51,259 nucleotides of DNA from assembly GCA_022641095.1 (NCBI GenBank), contig JALCDB010000005.1:67766-119024 (forward strand), written 5' to 3'. The notes beneath the pieces are model-generated. The model saw only the letters and a program-made list of their open reading frames with translations. It did no database searches and was not told the DNA's origin. The position numbers were made by a program, and so were the translations under genes. This document shows positions 30,344 to 37,885 of the stretch, in pieces (positions within the stretch are counted from its first letter, which is position 1; the number at the start of each line of letters is the position of its first letter). The DNA is from Bacilli bacterium. GTDB taxonomy: Bacteria; Bacillota_I; Bacilli_A; RFN20; CAG-826.

Positions 30344-33019
30344 ATGGAAAAGAATCTTCTTAAGCACGCGCGCGTCTATAGAGCAATCGTTTTGGTTCTC
30401 TTCGTTTTGGCTTTGGCACTGAACCTTTCCGCCATTCTTTTGCCCTTGTCTAACGGCCTTGCGGGTTACTCGATCTGGTCGCTGGCTCGCGAAGGCGGGG
30501 CCACAACCTCGACTGTTTACGCCCTTTGCCTCAAGTTCGGCTTCTTCCTCGGTCTCGTCGGCCTCGTTCTTTCCGCCCTTGAGGTGATTCGCAACAAAGC
30601 GTCCGGCAATTTCTTCTCAGCTATCTATTTCCTTGTTTTTGGAGTGGCGTTTTTCGGTTTTCAGATCGCCTATCATTCCGTTGGGGTCGGATTGTTCGTT
30701 CTCATCCTTCTATCAATGGTTATCGCGACCATTGGATTCGCCTTTTCCGTCCGTGCCAAGGCTTTAACGAAAACCAAAGCTGAGAACGTGCCTGTCAAAC
30801 CCGAATCCAAACGGGCGGCCGTAGGCATTCTCGTCACGATCGCCATTGGGCTCTTGGGGTTGCTTCTTTGCCTTCTGTTCGTTCCGGTTTATGCGGTCGG
30901 TTCCACTTCGGTTGATCACGTTTGCGTTTTAGGCCAGGTTCTCATCTCCGAAAGGGCCTACTTGGAAGATTCCGTTTATTGCCTTATCAACGTCGCTCTT
31001 TTCGTCATTCTCTTCTTGTACTTCATATCCTCGCTTTCCTATTTTTGGAGCGATAAGAAACGTTTCGTTCTCATGGCGAGGAAGCTGATGTGGCTTGAGG
31101 TCGCCGTTTCATTTGAGTTCTTCATGCTGGGATATATCATTCAGTTCGCCTATTCCCTTCAGGGTTTCTATAGCGAATCAATTTCCTTTATCCCTTTCGT
31201 CATTTTCTGCGCGCTCACCCTTCCTTTCTCCATTCTCAAAGGCCAGTTTGACGTGGCCAACGGGATAGTGGACGCCCCAAGGAAAGGCCACATCCGTTTT
31301 ACGGACATCGAGCCGCTTGTCTATTTGTTGCTTGTCACCGCCGTGACGGTCGTTTCCCTTTTCTTCAATATCATCGATGTCAAATTCGATTCGACGGCCC
31401 ATAACGAAGACGTTACGCTGACGGGTCTTAAACTTCTGCAGGATTATCCTAATTTGGGATCGGGTTACCAAGTTCTGGCCTTTGGGATTATGCTTATGGT
31501 CATTTGCTCGGGGATTGGCCTCGTTCTCGCTTTATCGGGTTTCTTTTCCCGTTACAAGCATTTTCCGGCCCTCGCCAAAGCCGTGACATATGTCAACGTG
31601 TTTTTCATTTTCGTTTTCGGGGTGGCTGGCATTTACTTCACAATCGCCACCCAAATAACTGAGGAAAGCACCCTTGAGGTCATTCGCTATTACTTCCCTG
31701 CCTACACCAAGGATTATACCTATTCCATCCATAGCGACGCCTTCTATTGCCTGTTGGTTGATGTGATTATCGTGGCCGTAATGATTATTCGTAAAGCCCT
31801 TGACGGGGAGAGAGGCAACCTTTCCGTGGAATCCGCTAACGTCGCTGGGGGCGGCGGCACGGGCGGAACGGGGCTTATCGGTGGAGAGGATGAAACGGCC
31901 GAAGGCCACTTCGATCCTTGCCCCGCGTTTTCTCAAATCGATGCAAAGGAAGCCGAATTTGCGGCTGATCTAACCAAGCGGAAGGCGATAGCGGCTGCTG
32001 CCCCCTCATTAAGCGGACTCGTAAAATTCGTGGTCACTTACGCCAAAGACAGCCGTCTTCACCTTTCCTATAGTTATGAGGATATGGCGACTTTCGTCGC
32101 GGGTTTAGGCGCCTGCCGCCTTAGCATCCTTCAAGGGATGTCCGGCACTGGGAAAACCAGCTTGCCGAAGATTTTCTCGGAGGCCATCGCCGCCAAATGC
32201 GACCTCATCGAGGTCGAATCCTCATGGAAGGACAAAAACGAATTGCTCGGTTATTACAATGAATTCTCGGAGAAATTCACCCCGAAGAAATTCACCCAAG
32301 CCCTTTACGCGGCCAACCTCAATACGGAAATCCCGACGTTCATCGTTCTCGACGAAATGAACCTTTCGCGCATCGAGTACTATTTCTCGGACTTCCTTTC
32401 CCTCATGGAGAACGAACCTGACAAGCGCGAACTGAAGCTTCTTAACATCAACCTGCGGGCGAAGGATGGCGGCCTCTGGCGCGAATACAAAGCCCTTAAG
32501 GATGGCAGTCTTCTCAAAGTGCCGTCGAACGTGTGGTTCATCGGCACGGCCAACCGCGATGAATCCACTTTCGTTATTTCCGATAAGGTTTACGATCGCG
32601 CCTATACCATGAATTTCAGTAAGCGGGCCCCGAAAGTTCGCGATTACGGCAACCCCATCCCTCAGCAATTCTATTCAGCCCAGAAGCTTCTTTCGCTTTA
32701 TGAGGATGCCAAAGCGAAAGGCACTTTCGACGCTGAGAGCAACAACCTCATCAAGAGCGTCGAGGAATTGCTGTTGCCTTTCAACATTTCTTTCGGCAAC
32801 CGCATCCTTCGTCAAATCGAGGATTTCGTGGATATCTATGAGGAATGCTTCCCAGGAAGGAACGTCCAAGATCAAGCCGTCGAGACGATTTTGCTTAGCA
32901 AGGTCGTAGCTAAACTTGAGGTTAAAACCATCGACGACAAAGAGGAATTGGTTCGCCAGTTCGCCGATTTAGGTCTTGCCCGTTGCGCGGATTTCATCAG
33001 CAAACTGAATGAGGACTGA
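30344..33019 (+). CDS. Polytopic membrane protein with C-terminal McrB-type AAA+ ATPase domain
   Basis: 891 residues. The first 490 contain about twelve membrane helices (for example AIVLVLFVLALALNLSAIL, VGLFVLILLSMVIATIGFAF, VTYVNVFFIFVFGVAGIYF). A Gly-rich linker (GGGGTGGTGLIGG, about residue 505) leads to an AAA+ domain: Walker A LQGMSGTGKTS near residue 597, and Walker B plus sensor region VLDEMNLSRIEYYFSDFLSL near residue 668, the McrB hallmark. GTANRDESTF (sensor 1) follows. Classical McrB is a soluble GTPase that powers cleavage of modified DNA with McrC. Membrane anchoring is unusual. The next gene starts two bases after the stop. Start codon ATG 30344; GC and codons match the host. 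Confidence 0.75.
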   Translation: MEKNLLKHARVYRAIVLVLFVLALALNLSAILLPLSNGLAGYSIWSLAREGGATTSTVYALCLKFGFFLGLVGLVLSALEVIRNKASGNFFSAIYFLVFGVAFFGFQIAYHSVGVGLFVLILLSMVIATIGFAFSVRAKALTKTKAENVPVKPESKRAAVGILVTIAIGLLGLLLCLLFVPVYAVGSTSVDHVCVLGQVLISERAYLEDSVYCLINVALFVILFLYFISSLSYFWSDKKRFVLMARKLMWLEVAVSFEFFMLGYIIQFAYSLQGFYSESISFIPFVIFCALTLPFSILKGQFDVANGIVDAPRKGHIRFTDIEPLVYLLLVTAVTVVSLFFNIIDVKFDSTAHNEDVTLTGLKLLQDYPNLGSGYQVLAFGIMLMVICSGIGLVLALSGFFSRYKHFPALAKAVTYVNVFFIFVFGVAGIYFTIATQITEESTLEVIRYYFPAYTKDYTYSIHSDAFYCLLVDVIIVAVMIIRKALDGERGNLSVESANVAGGGGTGGTGLIGGEDETAEGHFDPCPAFSQIDAKEAEFAADLTKRKAIAAAAPSLSGLVKFVVTYAKDSRLHLSYSYEDMATFVAGLGACRLSILQGMSGTGKTSLPKIFSEAIAAKCDLIEVESSWKDKNELLGYYNEFSEKFTPKKFTQALYAANLNTEIPTFIVLDEMNLSRIEYYFSDFLSLMENEPDKRELKLLNINLRAKDGGLWREYKALKDGSLLKVPSNVWFIGTANRDESTFVISDKVYDRAYTMNFSKRAPKVRDYGNPIPQQFYSAQKLLSLYEDAKAKGTFDAESNNLIKSVEELLLPFNISFGNRILRQIEDFVDIYEECFPGRNVQDQAVETILLSKVVAKLEVKTIDDKEELVRQFADLGLARCADFISKLNED

Positions 33020-33020
33020 T

Positions 33021-34607
33021 ATGCCGAAAGCTGCCTATCAACCACATCAAAAGGAATATCGACGGTTGGAGTCGGTTCTTGGCCCCATCGCCTCTTTCAG
33101 CGCCAAACACGCCTCTTTGACCGTAAAGGACTTCAATTATCATTCGGTTCACGATTTGCCTCTTTTTTCAATCGAGCCGAACTTGGATTTTGTCGCTATG
33201 GAGGAGACGTGTGATCGAATTGAGGCTGCCTTGCCGGCCTTGAAGCGGATATTTGCCAAACCCATCATCAATTTGACCGACGCCGATGAGGTTCTTCCCG
33301 TCGAAAACGTTCATATCATCAACCAGGCGACCATTCAGCATTTGGGCGCCCACACGGAGAATGTCAACGACATCACCGCGAAGGGTTTGAAGCCCGAGAG
33401 ACTTCTCACCCGCATCTATTTGGATGATTACGCGATTTACGAGAATCTCGTTTTTTGCAATCTCGTCGATTCGATTCTCTCATTTGCCCGAAATGGCGTT
33501 TCCTTATTGAGGGGTTTGGTATACGCAAACGAGACGATCGAATTCAATTTGCTCGAACGGGTCAATCATCTTAACTACTTTCTTTCGATCGGCAAGCTTC
33601 ACATGGGTTATGTGCGTGACTTCGACAAGTACTATGCCTCCGCGAAGCGAATTTACGAGAAGATGAAAGCCATCGCGGCCGTCATCTTCCCGCGCCTTCA
33701 TAAGCCGGTTTATCGTCTTAACAAAACCAGAAACAAGAAACTCCCGTTGCGGAAGACGAACATCTTCCTTATGCAAAAGGACTATCGACAAGTCTATCGT
33801 CTTGAAAAATGGATGCTTGAAAAAGGGCACGGCAAAGATGAAAGAGCCGTTCCCGTTGACCTTGGCGCCCTCCGTCTCACATATTATGAATATGTGGAGG
33901 ATCTGCTGGTTTTCGCGTTGCAGAGCTTCAGTTTCGCGACCAGCCTTTCGACCCCGATCAAAGCCGAGGGCCTTGATATCGTAATGGCGTTCAAAGGTTG
34001 GACGGTTCGCCTTATCGACGAACGGGGCAAAGGGATTTTTCTTCGCGTCCGCAAAAAGAAGGAGAGGACCATTCTCCTCGTTCCGGAGGTGACGTTCGAA
34101 CTTACAGACCCGCTGGCATCGCTAGGGGCTTCCGCTTCGTTTGATGAGGCCATTCCCTGCACTCCTTACGAAAAGGAAATCGGGAATCCCAAAGCCCTCT
34201 TCCTTTCACCTGAGAACGTCGAGTCCTTCCGTCGCTTGCAGCAAGTTTTCCTGCGCGCCATGATCTATTGCGACCCCGAACGGAAGGATTGCCCTTTTTG
34301 TGAAGGCAGCCTCACCCATAACGCCAGGGAAGGCTACGATGAATGCGATCGGTGCCATACCCGAATCGTCGACGCGAGGTGCGAGGACGGAACGCCTTAT
34401 ATTTACACTACCATCGACGGCAAGCGCCCCGAGCCAATAAGAAAGAGCGATTTCTCGAATGATGAGGAGTGGCTCTATAAACGGAAAGTGGAAGCCTTGC
34501 TTCATTTTCGGAACATCACCCCAATCGACGAAAAGGGAGAGGTCGTTTGCCCTGTATGCGGGAAAGTCCACAAAAAGAAACGCTATCCGACCCATAGCCT
34601 TACTTAA
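33021..34607 (+). CDS. McrC/DUF2357-like partner protein with zinc-finger C-terminus
   Basis: 528 residues from ATG 33021, with GAGG at 33011-33014 six bases upstream; an earlier in-frame ATG at 33009 lacks a site. The region LLTRIYLDDYAIYENLVFCN (about residues 125-145) resembles the start of DUF2357/McrC-like domains that accompany McrB-type ATPases. The middle part is helical and basic. The C-terminus has a four-Cys finger (CPFC at about 424 and CDRC at about 443) and another CPVC near 515. I could not place the PD-(D/E)XK residues with confidence. Its close coupling to the ATPase gene argues for a two-protein machine. Confidence 0.55.
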   Translation: MPKAAYQPHQKEYRRLESVLGPIASFSAKHASLTVKDFNYHSVHDLPLFSIEPNLDFVAMEETCDRIEAALPALKRIFAKPIINLTDADEVLPVENVHIINQATIQHLGAHTENVNDITAKGLKPERLLTRIYLDDYAIYENLVFCNLVDSILSFARNGVSLLRGLVYANETIEFNLLERVNHLNYFLSIGKLHMGYVRDFDKYYASAKRIYEKMKAIAAVIFPRLHKPVYRLNKTRNKKLPLRKTNIFLMQKDYRQVYRLEKWMLEKGHGKDERAVPVDLGALRLTYYEYVEDLLVFALQSFSFATSLSTPIKAEGLDIVMAFKGWTVRLIDERGKGIFLRVRKKKERTILLVPEVTFELTDPLASLGASASFDEAIPCTPYEKEIGNPKALFLSPENVESFRRLQQVFLRAMIYCDPERKDCPFCEGSLTHNAREGYDECDRCHTRIVDARCEDGTPYIYTTIDGKRPEPIRKSDFSNDEEWLYKRKVEALLHFRNITPIDEKGEVVCPVCGKVHKKKRYPTHSLT

Positions 34608-34621
34608 GCCTAATTTGCGGG

Positions 34622-34649
34622 GGGGTTTCATTGGCAAACCCCTCTTTTT
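34622..34649 (+). terminator. Terminator of the McrB-like operon
   Basis: GGGGTTT (34622-34628) and AAACCCC (34636-34642) with a 7-nt loop, then TCTTTTT. Confidence 0.85.
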
Positions 34650-34727
34650 CAGGAAGCGAAGGCCAAACAGGGAGAGGGGCTTTTCATGTTTTCGTTTGCC
34701 TTAGCGGCCCCTTGCCAAAAAACGCGG

Positions 34728-35243
34728 TTATTTGTTAAGGCCCTTCTTGCCCGTCCAGTAGCCGCGTCCCCAAACTTCAAAGGTATAACGTTTGTCAAGT
34801 TTGCTTGTTTCATAATCGATGTAATAAAGCCGACCTTTGCGGACGAGGAAATTCGCTGGATAGTAATCGATGTTGACCCCGCCTTGATTGGCTTTTTTGG
34901 CCATCGCTTGAACTTGGGGTATGTACTTTCCGACATCGCGTTTCCGTTTTATGAGTTCAGCGATCGTCGGTCCGCGAAGATACTGCTTCAAGACCAATTC
35001 CTGGATGAAGTCGACATAGATGCAACGTGGCATTCTGATATGCAATTTCAAAAGATAGGAATAGCAATCGTACTCAGTCTGTATTTTATTCCCGAATTTA
35101 TAGCAAGATACCGGCTCGTGATGGATTTTCTTCACCACGTAACGGTGGCCACCCCATTTGCAAAGATACGAATATCCGCCTTTGCCCTTTCCAAGAAGAC
35201 GGATGGGTTTATAGTTTCTGCCGTTGATCGCAAACTCGTCCAC
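34728..35243 (-). CDS. Minimal protein-kinase-fold protein
   Basis: 171 residues from a GTG at 35243. Kinase elements are readable: Gly-rich loop LLGKGKGGYSYLCKWGG (about residues 16-32), the Lys pair in RYVVKKI, and the catalytic/metal block NIDYYPANFLVRKGRLYYID (about residues 124-143), equivalent to HxDxxPxNF...IDxE. At this size it resembles Bud32/RIO-like or lipopolysaccharide-kinase-like mini kinases; the HxD His is Asn-Ile-Asp here. The substrate is unknown. There is no Shine-Dalgarno; TAGACT lies exactly 6 nt upstream of GTG, suggesting a leaderless mRNA. Confidence 0.65.
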   Translation of the reverse strand: MDEFAINGRNYKPIRLLGKGKGGYSYLCKWGGHRYVVKKIHHEPVSCYKFGNKIQTEYDCYSYLLKLHIRMPRCIYVDFIQELVLKQYLRGPTIAELIKRKRDVGKYIPQVQAMAKKANQGGVNIDYYPANFLVRKGRLYYIDYETSKLDKRYTFEVWGRGYWTGKKGLNK

Positions 35244-35249
35244 GAGTAA

Positions 35250-35255
35250 AGTCTA
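35250..35255 (-). promoter_or_regulatory. -10-like hexamer for leaderless kinase transcript
   Basis: Minus-strand TAGACT, then TTACTC, then GTG. Confidence 0.4.
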
Positions 35256-35338
35256 CGCTTTTTGGGCAGGAGGCGCACGCTCCTCGAATTCTCCTTTTTG
35301 ACGCATGGTCAAATCGCGGCAGGACGGATGCGCTTATT

Positions 35339-35368
35339 AATCGCGGCCCTAAGCGCGGTCGCGCGATT
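35339..35368. repeat. Hairpin in the kinase-tetR gap
   Basis: AATCGCG (35339-35345) and CGCGATT (35362-35368) form a perfect 7-bp stem with a GC-rich 16-nt interior. There is no T-run. The surrounding 35256-35487 is GC-rich with no gene that I can support. Confidence 0.4.
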
Positions 35369-35487
35369 GCTTTGCCCCTTCGCTAATCCCTTAAATTCGG
35401 CGTTACCGCGGTGGCGATCTTATCGGTAGCCATGCCAGCCAAAACTCTCCGAGCCCATTATGAGGAAAAAGCAAACGGCTGCGTTAA

Positions 35488-36069
35488 TTAGCTTATCTGT
35501 TTCACCGAGGCGTAGCCGGTTTTCGCCAAATGACGCGAACCGGATCTGATCTCTTCCGTGTCATCCAAACTCTTGTTGAGGACGAATTGGGCATATGTGA
35601 TGATGGTGCGGAAAACCCACATCCAAGCATAGCCGTATTTCCAGTCTTCATCGAACTTGATGCTTTTCATGTATTTTTTGGCATTATCGATCATATCGGC
35701 TCGGAAATCCAAAGTGTTGGGCGATTCCGTGACCCGCGGGAACATGTGCCCATAATTGATTTCGAAAGCCGTATAGACGGGACGGGCGAGAAAGAAGTTC
35801 ACCATGCCGTTCCAAAGGGCATCGAAATCGTCGTCATTGTCAACGATGAGGCGATCGGCCTCTTTGGTGGTTTCCTCAAAGACTTTATGGTCGGCGATGG
35901 ACACTAGGTTTTCCTTGGTCGCGAAATGGTTGTAGATGACGAATTCGCTCACGCCGCACATCTTGGCTATCCTTGATGTCGAAAGATGGTTGGAAGGATT
36001 GCTTCCGCCAACCTCAATCGTCGCCTCAATGATCTTGCTATCGATGTCGCCTAAATCGTGATATGCCAT
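35488..36069 (-). CDS. TetR family transcriptional regulator
   Basis: 193 residues. The N-terminal HTH is LSTSRIAKMCGVSEFVIYNH followed by FATKENLV (about residues 29-57), a standard TetR DNA-binding helix with the Y-x-x-F-x-x-K-E-x-L signature. The C-terminal ligand domain (residues 70-193) is helical and Trp/Tyr/Phe-rich (EDWKYGYAWMWVFRTIITYA), suggesting a hydrophobic inducer. No transporter is adjacent, so the target is not obvious; nrdG lies divergently 212 bp away. A TATCGATA palindrome lies at about 36163-36170 in the shared upstream region. Confidence 0.85.
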   Translation of the reverse strand: MAYHDLGDIDSKIIEATIEVGGSNPSNHLSTSRIAKMCGVSEFVIYNHFATKENLVSIADHKVFEETTKEADRLIVDNDDDFDALWNGMVNFFLARPVYTAFEINYGHMFPRVTESPNTLDFRADMIDNAKKYMKSIKFDEDWKYGYAWMWVFRTIITYAQFVLNKSLDDTEEIRSGSRHLAKTGYASVKQIS

Positions 36070-36182
36070 TTTCTGCGTCGGCCTTTCTAGAACCGATCTT
36101 GAAAATTATTGCATTTTGTCGAAGGAATAGTAGATACTTTTTTGTTCGTTTGCCAAGAAGTATCGATATTATCTAGTGAGTG

Positions 36183-36214
36183 CTTTTATTTTTTTGCATT
36201 TAAAAGAATAAAAG
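36183..36214. repeat. Inverted repeat upstream of nrdG
   Basis: CTTTTATT (36183-36190) and AATAAAAG (36207-36214) are perfect 8-bp arms with a 16-bp spacer. Possible operator for nrdG or tetR. Confidence 0.35.
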
Positions 36215-36269
36215 GCCACGCCTTTCCATCCTTATGTTTTCTTTCGCGCGAACGCATTGGGATTAGGGC

Positions 36270-36275
36270 TATACT
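36270..36275 (+). promoter_or_regulatory. -10-like hexamer for leaderless nrdG transcript
   Basis: TATACT ends 6 nt before the ATG at 36282; no Shine-Dalgarno is present. Confidence 0.45.
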
Positions 36276-36281
36276 ATACAC

Positions 36282-36977
36282 ATGGATTTTTCGGGATGGG
36301 AGAAGCTGTCGCTTCTTGATTACGATGACAACATCACGACGACCCTTTTCACCGCAGGATGCAATTTCCGTTGCCCGTTTTGCCATAACTCCTCTCTTGT
36401 TTTGGATTCCGTGCACGCTCCGAAAATCGCGTGGGCCGATATCGTTAAGTATCTCCATAAGCGCCGTAGCGTTCTCGATGCCGTCTGCGTCACGGGCGGA
36501 GAGCCCACGCTTATGGACGATTTGGAAAGCAAACTCCACGACATCAAATCGCTTGGTTACAAAGTGAAGCTCGATTCGAACGGGTCGCGCCCCGCGGTTC
36601 TTAAAAAACTCGTTTCCGAAGGCCTCGTCGATTATGTGGCGATGGACATCAAAAACAGCCCCGAGAAATACGCGATGACGGTCGGAAGCCTTGAAGCCGA
36701 CATGAAAGCCATCGGCGAATCGATCGCCTTTTTGATTCATGGGAGTCTTCCTTACGAATTTCGGACGACCGCGATCGAAGAATACCACACGATGAAGGAT
36801 TTCGAGGAAATCGGGGCCTGGCTTGAAGGCGCGGACCGTTATTTCATTCAACGCTACGTCGACAGCGAAAATTGCATAAGCCATGGTTTGCATATGATTC
36901 CAAAAGAAAAAGCCTTGGAAGCCAAGGCCATCGTCGGCAAGCATGTAAAGGCGGCGTTCTTGCGCGGTTACGATTGA
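36282..36977 (+). CDS. nrdG: Anaerobic ribonucleotide reductase activating protein (radical SAM)
   Basis: 231 residues. TTLFTAGCNFRCPFCHNSSL (about residues 21-40) contains the CxxxCxxC that binds the 4Fe-4S cluster; VTGGEPTLMDD near residue 69 is the SAM-binding GGE motif. The enzyme installs the glycyl radical on NrdD. At this length it is the longer activase type rather than the 150-residue E. coli type. It converges on trxB with a 10-bp overlap (36968-36977), so the nrd genes are split onto opposite strands. Radical SAM and glycyl-radical chemistry point to anaerobic growth. Confidence 0.9.
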   Translation: MDFSGWEKLSLLDYDDNITTTLFTAGCNFRCPFCHNSSLVLDSVHAPKIAWADIVKYLHKRRSVLDAVCVTGGEPTLMDDLESKLHDIKSLGYKVKLDSNGSRPAVLKKLVSEGLVDYVAMDIKNSPEKYAMTVGSLEADMKAIGESIAFLIHGSLPYEFRTTAIEEYHTMKDFEEIGAWLEGADRYFIQRYVDSENCISHGLHMIPKEKALEAKAIVGKHVKAAFLRGYD

Positions 36978-37885
36978 CCCTTCGCGAAGAGGTATTGGGC
37001 GGCCGAGAGGCTGGCGATGGCCCCATCGTTGCACGCGGTGGTGAGCTGTCGGCATTTTTTGGCTCGGCAATCCCCGGCGGCGAAAACGCCTGGAGTCCTC
37101 GTCGCCATGCCTTCGTCCGTGACGATGTAGCCTTTAATGAGGTCCACTGCGTTGGCGAACCGCCTATTGTCGGGAATTTGGCCAATCGCGACGAAGGCGC
37201 CCGCGCACGGGAAATCCCTTTTCTCTTTGCTCTCGGTGTTCTCGAACGTGACGGAGGTCAGCTCCTTTCCGCCGTTGAAAGAAAGGCCATTGTAGTTATG
37301 GAAAACCTCGACGTTGGAAAGCCTCAAAAGGCCTTTGACGAGGATTGGGTCGGCAAAGAATCTCTCGAAGAGGGTCACAACGGTGACCTTGTGGCAATAG
37401 GAGGCGAGCATGATGGCGTATTGAAGGGCGCTGTTGGCGTCTCCGATGACGAGCGCGTCTTTGCCTGCGTAGAAAGCCCCATCGCAGACGGCGCAGTAAC
37501 TGACGCCATGCCCAAGGAACTTGTCTTCGCCTTTTAGCCCCAATTTGCGATGCTTAACGCCGGTGGCGATAATGACGCTGGAGCCTTCGTAGGTTCCAAA
37601 ATTGCCTTCGATCTTGAAATGGTCGCCATCTTTGAGAAGGGATTTTGCCTCATCCATTTCGAAGTTAGCTCCTAGAGCGGTGATCTGCTCAAACATATCG
37701 TTTGAAAGATCAAGACCGGAAATTGATTTCTGGCCTGGGAAGTTCTCAACGCGTGGGGAGTCGGCAATCTGCCCGCCGAAATGCTCTTTTTCGATGATGG
37801 TCGCGCTTTTCCCGGCACGCAAAGAATAAAGGGCGGCCGTCATCGCTGACGGGCCGCCTCCGATAATCAATATGTCAGGCCGCAT
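36968..37885 (-). CDS. trxB: Thioredoxin reductase-like flavoprotein
   Basis: 305 residues. FAD-binding IIGGGPSAMTAALYSLRAG at the N-terminus, redox-active CAVCDG near residue 133, and the C-terminal FAD motif GVFAAGDC near residue 262. The NADPH-binding Gly motif is unusual: VIGDANSALQYA in place of the common GGGxSAxEEA, so cofactor preference may differ. Its start overlaps the nrdD stop by 11 bp. The nrdD product ends in a redoxin domain, so TrxB may reduce that domain directly. Confidence 0.88.
   Translation of the reverse strand: MRPDILIIGGGPSAMTAALYSLRAGKSATIIEKEHFGGQIADSPRVENFPGQKSISGLDLSNDMFEQITALGANFEMDEAKSLLKDGDHFKIEGNFGTYEGSSVIIATGVKHRKLGLKGEDKFLGHGVSYCAVCDGAFYAGKDALVIGDANSALQYAIMLASYCHKVTVVTLFERFFADPILVKGLLRLSNVEVFHNYNGLSFNGGKELTSVTFENTESKEKRDFPCAGAFVAIGQIPDNRRFANAVDLIKGYIVTDEGMATRTPGVFAAGDCRAKKCRQLTTACNDGAIASLSAAQYLFAKGQS

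Noticed and set aside
30110-30367. 85-codon minus-strand frame before the McrB-like gene
   Set aside because: No ribosome site, no recognisable features, and it overlaps the promoter and start of the McrB-like gene.
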